A stretch of DNA of 28,410 bases from contig JACQKJ010000066.1 in the NCBI GenBank assembly GCA_016204595.1, forward strand, positions 1-28,410. The letters run 5' to 3'. The notes beneath the pieces were generated by a model. It ran no database searches. It worked only from the letters and a program-made list of their open reading frames with translations, and had not been told where the DNA came from. Position numbers and translations under genes: made by a program. Source of the DNA: Candidatus Komeilibacteria bacterium (GTDB taxonomy: Bacteria; Patescibacteriota; Patescibacteriia; UBA1558; 2-01-FULL-52-15). Shown here in pieces: positions 6,302 to 13,615 of the stretch; the stretch's first letter is position 1; each line of letters begins with the position of its first letter.

Positions 6302-9000
6302 TAGTTCGGCGTCAATGGTATGGTAACGGTCTGCCACCCTGCCTGCAGCGTTTTGGGAAGCACGGATGTCGTATATCCTGCTTTGGAGGTCGTAATGGTG
6401 TTCGACCCGCTGATCACGTCGTTGAAGTATACCTGGCCGGATGGCGTGCAGGCATCGGCAAAACTGATCGCACTATCCGAAACATTCGGCGTGAATGCCG
6501 TATTTGCCGTGAATAGCTGAATGCGATAGCGGATATACCGGTCTCCGTTATGGACCGAATTGAGCGTCGTATTGTTCGGCGTGTAATAGGTGTTGGTTGT
6601 GCCGTCCGGTCCCAGGTAATTCCAGGTGGTTGTCGGGGTATTGGTCAAAGAGCTTGCCACCTGAAGGCGCACGGGATCGGTCCCGGTTTGTATCGGTTGG
6701 TCCGATGGCCGCATGACCAGGTGATAAAAATTCGTCGGAGCCGTATTGTCGAATATGGAGGATGTCAGAATGCCCGATGAAGGGTATTGTGAGCCGTTCC
6801 ATTGGAGCCGCAGCTCGCCTGCCGGGTTGTTGATATCGAGGCCGCTTCCGTCGTAGAAACGGGTCGCATCGCTCCAGTCGCTCTGGCCAGCTCCGCCTGA
6901 CCAGTTGGTCTGCTGCCAGTATCCTTCGCCCGTTTGGAGTGTTTTCGTATAACCCGACCCCACAACTTGCACACTTGCATCCTGGACCGGCTGTTGAGTG
7001 ACAGCATCAATAACTTTCACCAATAGTGCATTCGTTGTGAGCGGCTCCATGATCATCGAGATCGTTTCAATCGTATTCGGAGATACCTGCATGGGCAATG
7101 ATGGCAGGCTGCCGCCGAGGTAATAGTTCGGATCCGTGAGAGAAATGTCATAGGTGTCCCACTCAAGGTTTTGCAGCGTCAATGCCCCCAGTACATCGGT
7201 TTGCTGGCTGAGGCTGTATTTTAGAATGTCCGGACTCTGGCCTATCAATTTCGCCCCGTTCAGATCAAAGATAACGCCGCCGCGGGGGCTACAGACTGCA
7301 TTGACCGTATTGATATTCAATGTGCTTAATGCGTCTATTGCGAAACTAACCTGGGTGACCGCATCAGCGATAACGGTCGCATGGGGTTTGAGCGGGCTGG
7401 GATTTGCCGGATCGCCGATCGCATAGGTCCGATCGGTCGAATGATCGGATTTTGTCACGGTTATTTGATACGACTGATCGGCAGGAGGGGCGTCAACCAC
7501 GGTAAGCCTTCCTTGCGCATCGGTCGTGTCAGTGAAGTTGATCAGAGGCGATGTCGTGGTGTTCACGATGGTGACGCTCGCGTCGGGTACAGGCTGGCCG
7601 ACCGCGTTATACACTTGTATGAGCAGGGCGCCGTTTCCGCCGCTCGTCTCAAGCCGTTTCGGTGCTATCGTCGTCGTCGCTTTGATGTTTGTTCTGAACT
7701 CGCAGGTCTGGCAGGTAACCTGCACTTCAGCGAGCTTATAATCCGCGGATGACGTATCGCCGACCGTGGGATTGCCGGTTATCAGCAGATTAAAAATGCC
7801 GGTGCCGTACGTAATGCTCGAATGGTTGTCAATGCGGACCGCATAGCCGGTCGCTTCGACGACCTCGGCACCGTTCTCGATGCTGATGAGGCCGGTGTTC
7901 GAGTATACTATTCCGCGAAAGCCGGTCGAGTTCCGGATCTTGATAGCCGGATTTGAAACGCTCGTTGATGCATTCGTCGTGATGAAGACGGAGTAGCTTC
8001 CCGCGAACGGGTTGCATTCGTTCTTGGATGCATTGTAGCCCTCGGAGCCGCAGGCAGCCGTATTGTTGTCGATAGAAATGATACCATCGGCGATGACCAC
8101 GCCTGAGGCGCTCGAATAACTCGAATCCAGATAAATACTCGCGGTGTTTCGCAGATCGATAGTGCCGCTGACCCAAATAGTGCCGGTAACATTCAGCTCG
8201 GCATTTCCCGTGAGCGTCAGGTTGCCGTTGATCTTTGCTGGTCCCAGTGAAAGTGTCTGGCCGTTTCCGAGCGTGACGGGCCCGACCGTCGAGACGGCGG
8301 CAGCTTCGTTTTTCCATGTGGTGATCTGAGCATCAGTGATAGGGAGGGTTTGCGACGACGAATCAGGCGAATTGGGATACGATTGGCCGCCGACCGTTGA
8401 GTTCTGGATCGTTTGATAATACGCGCTGCCGGTAATAGTTGCGTTTTGGATGGTGTGCGCATGCGCATCGCCGCCGATCTTGATGGAGTTGATGGTATTC
8501 GCGTTCGCCACCCAGGCGTCCCCGGTGATTATCGCTTTGTTGTCTCCGATCGCGTTTCCGTTCGAAAAAATCCTGCCATAGATCGTCGCTGTGTTCGACA
8601 TGGTCAATCCGCCGTCACCGACCTGCGAGCTGAATGAGAAACGGACGTCCTCGAGATCATTGCCGATCACCCCGTCAAAGGGATCATCAATATTGCGGAT
8701 GATGGTTCGTACCTCATAGGTTTGGTTATTTCTGACCACGGTCTTTAACGGCTCCAGTGATCCGGCAGGGATGCTGTCGCGCAAACCAAGGCTGGTGAAG
8801 GGGATGGCATGAATACTCTCCATTTCCTCCTGCAATATTGAATTCGCTGCAGTTCGTTCCGACGATACGCGGACAAGACGCAGCAACTGCAGGTATGCCG
8901 TGAAGATCGATACGGTAACCAGCGCAAAAACCGCGATCCCGACGATCACCTCGATCAAATTAAAACCGCGACCCCTTGGTACTGGTATACCTTTGCGCAT
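6301..9000 (-). CDS. Giant multidomain prepilin (PilV/GspI-like N-terminus, adhesin-like body)
   Basis: The 899-residue product has a prepilin leader MRKGIPVPRGRG, with cleavage expected after G12, F13 at +1, E17 at +5, then the hydrophobic helix. From about 137 to 410 it forms repetitive beta-helix/bactofilin-like sequence with many G-x-A and NA-T-I steps. From 457 a carboxypeptidase-regulatory-like Ig-type domain begins (PVPDASVTIVN), and a second begins at 657 (PVQDASVQVV), exactly 200 residues later. The second appears split by an inserted beta-sandwich of about 160 residues (about 691-850), after which it resumes as SGQVYFNDV and AGYTTSV. Cysteines occur in pairs (C317/C329, C430/C433). 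Ordinary pilins have 120-200 residues, so this is probably a tip adhesin. It is translated just before the GspJ-like gene. Confidence 0.85.
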   Translation of the reverse strand: MRKGIPVPRGRGFNLIEVIVGIAVFALVTVSIFTAYLQLLRLVRVSSERTAANSILQEEMESIHAIPFTSLGLRDSIPAGSLEPLKTVVRNNQTYEVRTIIRNIDDPFDGVIGNDLEDVRFSFSSQVGDGGLTMSNTATIYGRIFSNGNAIGDNKAIITGDAWVANANTINSIKIGGDAHAHTIQNATITGSAYYQTIQNSTVGGQSYPNSPDSSSQTLPITDAQITTWKNEAAAVSTVGPVTLGNGQTLSLGPAKINGNLTLTGNAELNVTGTIWVSGTIDLRNTASIYLDSSYSSASGVVIADGIISIDNNTAACGSEGYNASKNECNPFAGSYSVFITTNASTSVSNPAIKIRNSTGFRGIVYSNTGLISIENGAEVVEATGYAVRIDNHSSITYGTGIFNLLITGNPTVGDTSSADYKLAEVQVTCQTCEFRTNIKATTTIAPKRLETSGGNGALLIQVYNAVGQPVPDASVTIVNTTTSPLINFTDTTDAQGRLTVVDAPPADQSYQITVTKSDHSTDRTYAIGDPANPSPLKPHATVIADAVTQVSFAIDALSTLNINTVNAVCSPRGGVIFDLNGAKLIGQSPDILKYSLSQQTDVLGALTLQNLEWDTYDISLTDPNYYLGGSLPSLPMQVSPNTIETISMIMEPLTTNALLVKVIDAVTQQPVQDASVQVVGSGYTKTLQTGEGYWQQTNWSGGAGQSDWSDATRFYDGSGLDINNPAGELRLQWNGSQYPSSGILTSSIFDNTAPTNFYHLVMRPSDQPIQTGTDPVRLQVASSLTNTPTTTWNYLGPDGTTNTYYTPNNTTLNSVHNGDRYIRYRIQLFTANTAFTPNVSDSAISFADACTPSGQVYFNDVISGSNTITTSKAGYTTSVLPKTLQAGWQTVTIPLTPN

Positions 9001-9010
9001 GTATGGTATC

Positions 9011-9019
9011 AGTATACCA
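9011..9019 (-). promoter_or_regulatory. Extended -10 promoter candidate for the prepilin genes
   Basis: On the minus strand TGGTATACT ends 10 nt before the ATG at 9000, so a transcript would be nearly leaderless. The motif overlaps a 6-bp inverted repeat (9004-9009/9014-9019) that could also bind a regulator. No -35 is evident. The prepilins may therefore be expressed separately from the flippase and ligase genes upstream. Confidence 0.45.
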
Positions 9020-9027
9020 AGTTTGCA

Positions 9028-10383
9028 TTACGCATGGTAGGCATCATCTGAAGTATGCGGCAGCGCTTGTACCCGATTATTCGTAGCCGCAACCGTCAAT
9101 CCCACGAGCAGCATCCAGAGAACGCTCAGATCATTCTTGAAATAAGGGACGTCGACAAGACCATGCACGAGCACGACGCTCCAGGCAAGGATAAGAGACG
9201 CACTGAGCCAGGACGACTGCTGAGATCGATTTGCCGCGAGCAACAGTCTGCCGACGCTGACGAGCAGCCAGCCGATCGCCAGAAGACCCGCGATGCCGAT
9301 CTCAGACCAAAAATTCAGAATCAGAGTATGCGGGTAGAGATAAATTTCCAGAAACTCATATGCATGGTACGGCTCAAGCGCCTGCCGGTAATTGGCAAGC
9401 CCGCCGCCTCGTATGGGATGGTCAGAAAGCATCGCAAGCGTTTCACGCCACTGGTTTGCTCTGATCTCAAGCGAGCTTGACGCCAAGTCAAGTGTATTGT
9501 CGCTGATCCGGCTGAGCACGTTAGAAAATCGCTCCGGCGCAGGTGTGAATGTCAGACCGAGAACGATGAGAAGCGTTAGCGCAAGCAGGGTCGTCCGGTA
9601 TTTTTTTTGCAGCGAGCCGAATATCCAGAGAGCAGCGCCAATCCCTACCAGCGCACCGGTCGTTTTTGCCGCGATGATGGCAGTAAGCCCCAATGCTATG
9701 ACGATGATTTTCCACGCCAACATGCGGCGATCTGATTTCCTGAACAGATACCCCATATAGAGCGCCACAATGGGCCCGAGCAGCAGGCCATGGGCGTTCG
9801 GATATCCGAATATCGTCGTCACGCGCCGATACGCAGGGTCTGCCCAGGTGGGATTGGCGATCCCGATCCCCGTCGCGTATTGCCACGCAGCCGCACAACC
9901 GATAGAGACCGCAAGAATGCCGAGCGCATAGAAAACCCGCTCAATATGTTTTTCATTCTTGATCTCATATACGAATACGACAAAAAACAACATCGGATCG
10001 ATAAAATATGCTTTCAAAATCCCGAACGCCGCTGCCTGGCTCGGTGACAGAAGAGCTGCGATAAAGGCTGTCGCCAGCAACAGCGTTAGAGGAAGCTTGA
10101 GAATTGAGAGGATGGGATTTGCAGTATTCCGCTGCCAGAAGCGAAGGTTGATTTTCTTCCATCGGCCGTTGTTCGCCAACCACGTGAAGAACAGGATCAG
10201 TATGCTTACTTCAAGCACGGTCGTCGGTATCTCGAATATCGTGAATCGGATGAGATAACTGGGAAGTGTCGCTGCGATGGCGTAGATTCCCCAGCGGGGG
10301 CGCGAGTAGATGATGCATGCGAACAGGAATAACAGTCCGATCACGCACCACACCGGCAGCCATACTGGAGAGATCATAGACAT
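9028..10383 (-). CDS. O-antigen ligase/polymerase family membrane protein (Wzy_C), possible pilin glycosyltransferase
   Basis: The 451-residue product is almost wholly made of membrane helices, about 10-12. Wzy_C/WaaL-superfamily signs are present: the FGYPNAHGLLLGP segment (192-204), a large loop with LEIRANQWRETLAML and GGG (306-328), and PHTLILNFWSEIGIAG (351-366), which holds the loop histidine H352 and the glutamate E361. Members of this superfamily polymerise or ligate lipid-linked glycans on the outer side of the membrane; PglL/TfpO members transfer them to pilins. It starts 1 nt after the flippase stop codon and ends 27 nt before the giant prepilin gene. The exact substrate cannot be told from sequence alone. 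Confidence 0.8.
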   Translation of the reverse strand: MSMISPVWLPVWCVIGLLFLFACIIYSRPRWGIYAIAATLPSYLIRFTIFEIPTTVLEVSILILFFTWLANNGRWKKINLRFWQRNTANPILSILKLPLTLLLATAFIAALLSPSQAAAFGILKAYFIDPMLFFVVFVYEIKNEKHIERVFYALGILAVSIGCAAAWQYATGIGIANPTWADPAYRRVTTIFGYPNAHGLLLGPIVALYMGYLFRKSDRRMLAWKIIVIALGLTAIIAAKTTGALVGIGAALWIFGSLQKKYRTTLLALTLLIVLGLTFTPAPERFSNVLSRISDNTLDLASSSLEIRANQWRETLAMLSDHPIRGGGLANYRQALEPYHAYEFLEIYLYPHTLILNFWSEIGIAGLLAIGWLLVSVGRLLLAANRSQQSSWLSASLILAWSVVLVHGLVDVPYFKNDLSVLWMLLVGLTVAATNNRVQALPHTSDDAYHA

Positions 10384-10384
10384 G

Positions 10385-11818
10385 CTAGGGGCGTATCATG
10401 CTTTTCAGCTCGCTGAAGGAAACCGCACGAAATGCGAGAAGGAGTGCCCCATAGAGAGTAGCGCAGACGATGAGCAAGGGGATGAGCGGTAGGGCGCTCT
10501 GGGCGAAATAAGCAAAAACCGCCATGAATACGCTTGCGAGAGCGATCTTGGCGGTAGCGCCCCACGGCACGGTCAGTTTCAGATGGGGGCGGATCACGAT
10601 CCATGCCGCCAATACGATGAAACATTCGCTGCCAACGGTTATCCATGCCGCGCCCCAGTAGGAGTATTTCGGAATGAAGATGAGGTAACCTGCCAGCGAG
10701 AGGGCCGCGTTGAGCAGGAAAAATTTGATGAGCTTGCGCTGCTGCTCGAGTACCAGCACGATGTAATTGCCCAGCGTGCCGAAGAAAATCGCTGCCGTAG
10801 CCAACACGAGCACTTTAAGCACGTTCCCGGACTCCGCAAACTCGGAGCCGGCGATGAGCTTCATAACCGGTACGCCGAGTATCAGAGCGCCGGTCATGAG
10901 CGGGAACGTCATCAGCGTAAAAAACAGAAATGCCCGCTGCCAGATGCGATCCACCCGCGAGCCGTCTCGCGCTATCCATGCCGCGGTCAGCACCGGCAAG
11001 ACCAGCCCCATGAACATATGCGGGAAGCTGACCATGATCTCGAGCACGCGGTAGCCGGCGCCGTACAGGCCGACCTCTTCCGGGCCTCGGAACATCGACA
11101 GTACGATAGTGTCGGCTTTGAAGTAAATAAGGTTGAGCGCTGTCGTGGCGGCAATAGGCCATGCTTTGGAAATGATTTCGCGCCAGTAGGGCAGGTCAAT
11201 ATGGATCCGCAGATGCAGGTTTCCGGGCAAACGGCGGACCAGATACCAGAGGATGCCGAACGCGATGGCTGCGACGATGGATGAGCCTACGAGGATGCTT
11301 TGCAGGCCGCCATGCAGCCAGATGACAACGCTTACCATGCCCAGCATAAGCACTTTCGTACCCGCATTGAGGGCGGCTACCTTGACCATCTGCAGATATT
11401 TTTGAAATAGCGCCGTCAACGTTGCAGTCAGCGAAACAGATAAATAGGCGAACGACAGCGAGAGAACGCCCCATTTGATCTCCGCAGGGTAGGGAGTGAA
11501 CGAAATGCTTACGATGGCGAGCAACAGGAGCGCTGCAGAGCTCATCAAACGCATCGTGAAAATATTATTGGTGATGTATTCCGTGCGTTCGACTGGGTTG
11601 GCCGAAATTTCGCGCAGCAATGTCAGGTAGAGCCCGAAATCGATGATAACGATGAAGAGCTGCAGGATCGCATTGATCGTCGTGTACTGCCCAAAGCCGC
11701 TCTGCCCCAGATACCGCGTGATAAGCCCGAGGGTGACAACGCCGAGCAGCACCTCGATGAAGCGAAGAACCGCCTGGCCCATGGTATTGGTGAATATTTT
11801 ACGAGCAGTATGTTCCAT
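10385..11818 (-). CDS. Wzx/MurJ-like polysaccharide flippase (MOP superfamily)
   Basis: The product has 477 residues with about 12-14 predicted membrane helices and the oligosaccharide flippase pattern. An N-terminal segment of the form GLITRYLGQSGFGQY is followed by a cytoplasmic YFKADTIVLSMFRGPEEVG, which closely matches the Polysacc_synt/Wzx family. Such proteins flip undecaprenyl-linked glycans across the membrane. I chose the ATG at 11818 (MEHTARKIF). The upstream ATG at 11854 lies inside a 13-bp hairpin and near the predicted transcription start, so it is unlikely to be used. The gene is followed after 1 nt by the Wzy_C gene, which makes a flip-and-transfer pair. Confidence 0.85.
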   Translation of the reverse strand: MEHTARKIFTNTMGQAVLRFIEVLLGVVTLGLITRYLGQSGFGQYTTINAILQLFIVIIDFGLYLTLLREISANPVERTEYITNNIFTMRLMSSAALLLLAIVSISFTPYPAEIKWGVLSLSFAYLSVSLTATLTALFQKYLQMVKVAALNAGTKVLMLGMVSVVIWLHGGLQSILVGSSIVAAIAFGILWYLVRRLPGNLHLRIHIDLPYWREIISKAWPIAATTALNLIYFKADTIVLSMFRGPEEVGLYGAGYRVLEIMVSFPHMFMGLVLPVLTAAWIARDGSRVDRIWQRAFLFFTLMTFPLMTGALILGVPVMKLIAGSEFAESGNVLKVLVLATAAIFFGTLGNYIVLVLEQQRKLIKFFLLNAALSLAGYLIFIPKYSYWGAAWITVGSECFIVLAAWIVIRPHLKLTVPWGATAKIALASVFMAVFAYFAQSALPLIPLLIVCATLYGALLLAFRAVSFSELKSMIRP

Positions 11819-11828
11819 GTGATACGAC

Positions 11829-11857
11829 AATGTGCCCCCGCGTTGCGGGGGCACATT
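11829..11857 (-). terminator. 13-bp perfect hairpin between recA and the flippase gene
   Basis: AATGTGCCCCCGC (11829-11841) pairs perfectly with 11845-11857 around a 3-nt loop. There is only a short T-run on the plus-strand side and none on the minus side. It may terminate the recA message, or act as a 5' stabilising hairpin at the start of the flippase message, since the predicted start site falls at its outer edge. A second 7-bp hairpin (11864-11870/11881-11887) overlaps the recA stop codon. Confidence 0.5.
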
Positions 11858-11859
11858 TT

Positions 11860-11888
11860 GTTATAACACAGTTCTGAATTTGTGTTAA
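11860..11888 (-). promoter_or_regulatory. Promoter for the flippase/Wzy_C/prepilin operon
   Basis: On the minus strand TTAACA (11888-11883, 5 of 6) and TATAAC (11865-11860, 5 of 6) are 17 nt apart, with TG one base before the -10 element. The -35 overlaps the recA stop codon. Expected transcription start is about 11853, giving a leader of about 35 nt made largely of the hairpin at 11829-11857. Confidence 0.65.
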
Positions 11889-12886
11889 TCCTTTTTGAGG
11901 GCCGCTGCCAGAACCTTTGTACGGATCTCGCCGATCAGTTTCTGATTGTCCTGCAGGAATGTACGAGCGGTCTCTCGTCCGACGCCGAGTTTTGTTTCAC
12001 CGTAGGTATATGAATTTCCGCTCTTCGTGATGATGCCATAGAGTACGCCCTGGTCCAGCAGATCGCCTGCCACGGAAATCCCTTCATTATACATAATGTC
12101 GAATTCGCATGTCTTGAAGGGGGGTGCGACCTTATTTTTCACGATCTTTACTTTAACCCGGTTACCGACGATCTTTTCGCCCTGTTTTATGGTTGCGGCG
12201 CGGCGTACCTCAATTCGCACTGACGCATAAAATTTCAGCGCATTGCCGCCGGTGGTCGTTTCCGGATTTCCGAAGAAGACCCCGATCTTCATGCGTATCT
12301 GGTTGATAAAGATGACGGTTGTTTTCGTTTTGCTGATGATGCCGGCAAGCTTGCGGAGGGCCTGGCTCATCAACCGGGCTTGCAACCCCATATGGCTGTC
12401 GCCCATGTCTCCTTCAAGTTCGGCCTTGGGAACGAGAGCTGCGACGGAATCGATAACGATCACGTCAATGGCATTTGAACGGACGAGCGTTTCCACGATC
12501 TCCAGTGCCTGTTCGCCCGTGTCAGGCTGCGCGATGAAGAGGTCCTTGGTTTTGACCCCGATCATTTTTGCATACTCCGGGTCGAGCGCGTGTTCAGCGT
12601 CGATGAACGCCGCAAGGCCGCCGCGTTTCTGGACCTCAGCGACGATATGCTGCGCGAGCGTCGTCTTACCTGACGATTCCGGACCGTAGATCTCGATGAT
12701 CCTTCCGAGCGGCACGCCGCCGATGCCGAGGGCCACGTCGAGCGAGATGCAGCCGGTCGGTATCGCATCGAGGTTCAGAGCTTTGCTGTCCCCGAGCTTC
12801 ATGATAGAGCCCTCGCCGAAGCGCTCCTTGATTTGATTGATCGCTTCGGTCGCTGCGGTAAGCTTCCCCTGTACGTTGTCTGACAT
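11885..12886 (-). CDS. recA: Recombinase RecA
   Basis: RecA forms the DNA strand-exchange filament in recombination and triggers the SOS response where one exists. The 333-residue product is full length. Walker A is GPESSGKT at 68-75, followed by the VIVIDSVAALVPKAELEG region, the DNA-binding loop L1 stretch, and the L2 region with FGNPETTTGGNALKFY. The C-terminus ends LAAALKKD, without the long acidic tail of E. coli RecA. It starts 3 nt after the RodZ-like gene, so it is probably transcribed from the ftsK promoter. No obvious LexA box was seen. There is no Shine-Dalgarno before the ATG. Confidence 0.98.
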   Translation of the reverse strand: MSDNVQGKLTAATEAINQIKERFGEGSIMKLGDSKALNLDAIPTGCISLDVALGIGGVPLGRIIEIYGPESSGKTTLAQHIVAEVQKRGGLAAFIDAEHALDPEYAKMIGVKTKDLFIAQPDTGEQALEIVETLVRSNAIDVIVIDSVAALVPKAELEGDMGDSHMGLQARLMSQALRKLAGIISKTKTTVIFINQIRMKIGVFFGNPETTTGGNALKFYASVRIEVRRAATIKQGEKIVGNRVKVKIVKNKVAPPFKTCEFDIMYNEGISVAGDLLDQGVLYGIITKSGNSYTYGETKLGVGRETARTFLQDNQKLIGEIRTKVLAAALKKD

Positions 12887-12889
12887 ACG

Positions 12890-13612
12890 TTATTCGTTAC
12901 TTATTAAGGGCCCTGTTGTACTGGGAGTTAGTATGGCTGGAGGGGGTGTTTTGACGATAACCACCGATGCGGAGAACGGTAGACTGTGTTTTTTACGTGC
13001 ACTCAGGGTAATGGTATTTAGGCCGTTCGTCAATGTTATTTCCTGCGAAAAATGGCGGCCCGCACCCAGGGTAATAAGCTGATGATTGATGCGGACCTCC
13101 GCTCCGTCTTCTGTCTGGCCTTTCAGTATAATACTATTCTCATACGTCCGGAAGCCGTTCATCGGCACATTGAGGGCAACGCGCGGCGGCCTGAGCGTTT
13201 GGTAACCCAGATAGCCGCTGTAGGAGAAAAAAATGAGCACCAACGCCGCATAGGCGAGACGCCGAAGGGTGATCAGTTCCCATACGTTCCCATATCGCGG
13301 TTTTCGAGAATATACTTTTTTTTCCTGGAGCTTCGATCTGATGCGTAATTCCTTTTCGTACGAGATCATGCACTCTTTCGGGGATAAGCCCACAAAGGAC
13401 GCATATTTTTGTATCCATGTTCGAGCATAGAGTTCACCCGGCAGACGGTGATACTCCGATTCTTCAATCGCACTGAGATATTTTTCCTGAATCGCAAGGT
13501 ACCGAGCGCACTCGGCAAGGGTAAGGCCTTTGGCCTCGCGGGCTTTTTTGAGTTGTTCGCTGACCGTCGAGTACATTCCGAGTTCCGATCGCTTGAATGA
13601 TGGAGAAGGCAT
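12890..13612 (-). CDS. RodZ-like HTH membrane protein with Ig-like extracellular domain
   Basis: The 240-residue product has a RodZ-type helix-turn-helix at about 15-77 (SEQLKKAREAKGLTLAECAR, then YLSAIEESEYHRLPG). A basic stretch is followed by one membrane helix (about 117-138) and an outer beta-sandwich (143-222; NGFRTYENSIILKGQTEDGAEV), which resembles the glucodextranase-B-type Ig fold. In RodZ the HTH binds MreB and shapes the cell wall. In this family from compact genomes the HTH may instead serve as a membrane-anchored regulator. It is spaced 3 nt from both ftsK and recA. Met13 is a possible alternative start; no Shine-Dalgarno helps decide. Confidence 0.8.
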   Translation of the reverse strand: MPSPSFKRSELGMYSTVSEQLKKAREAKGLTLAECARYLAIQEKYLSAIEESEYHRLPGELYARTWIQKYASFVGLSPKECMISYEKELRIRSKLQEKKVYSRKPRYGNVWELITLRRLAYAALVLIFFSYSGYLGYQTLRPPRVALNVPMNGFRTYENSIILKGQTEDGAEVRINHQLITLGAGRHFSQEITLTNGLNTITLSARKKHSLPFSASVVIVKTPPPAILTPSTTGPLISNE

Positions 13613-13615
13613 GGC

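Noticed and set aside
6302..6337. Longer GspJ-like prepilin from the ATG at 6337
   Set aside because: It would overlap the upstream gene by 36 nt and give an 18-residue leader; the TAATG-coupled start at 6301 gives a standard prepilin leader.
11819..11854. Longer flippase reading from the ATG at 11854
   Set aside because: Those 12 codons are made of the GC-rich hairpin and lie at the predicted transcription start.
12890..12900. Separate recA promoter or LexA box before recA
   Set aside because: The gap is 3 nt and no promoter-like or SOS-box palindrome was found in the end of the upstream gene.
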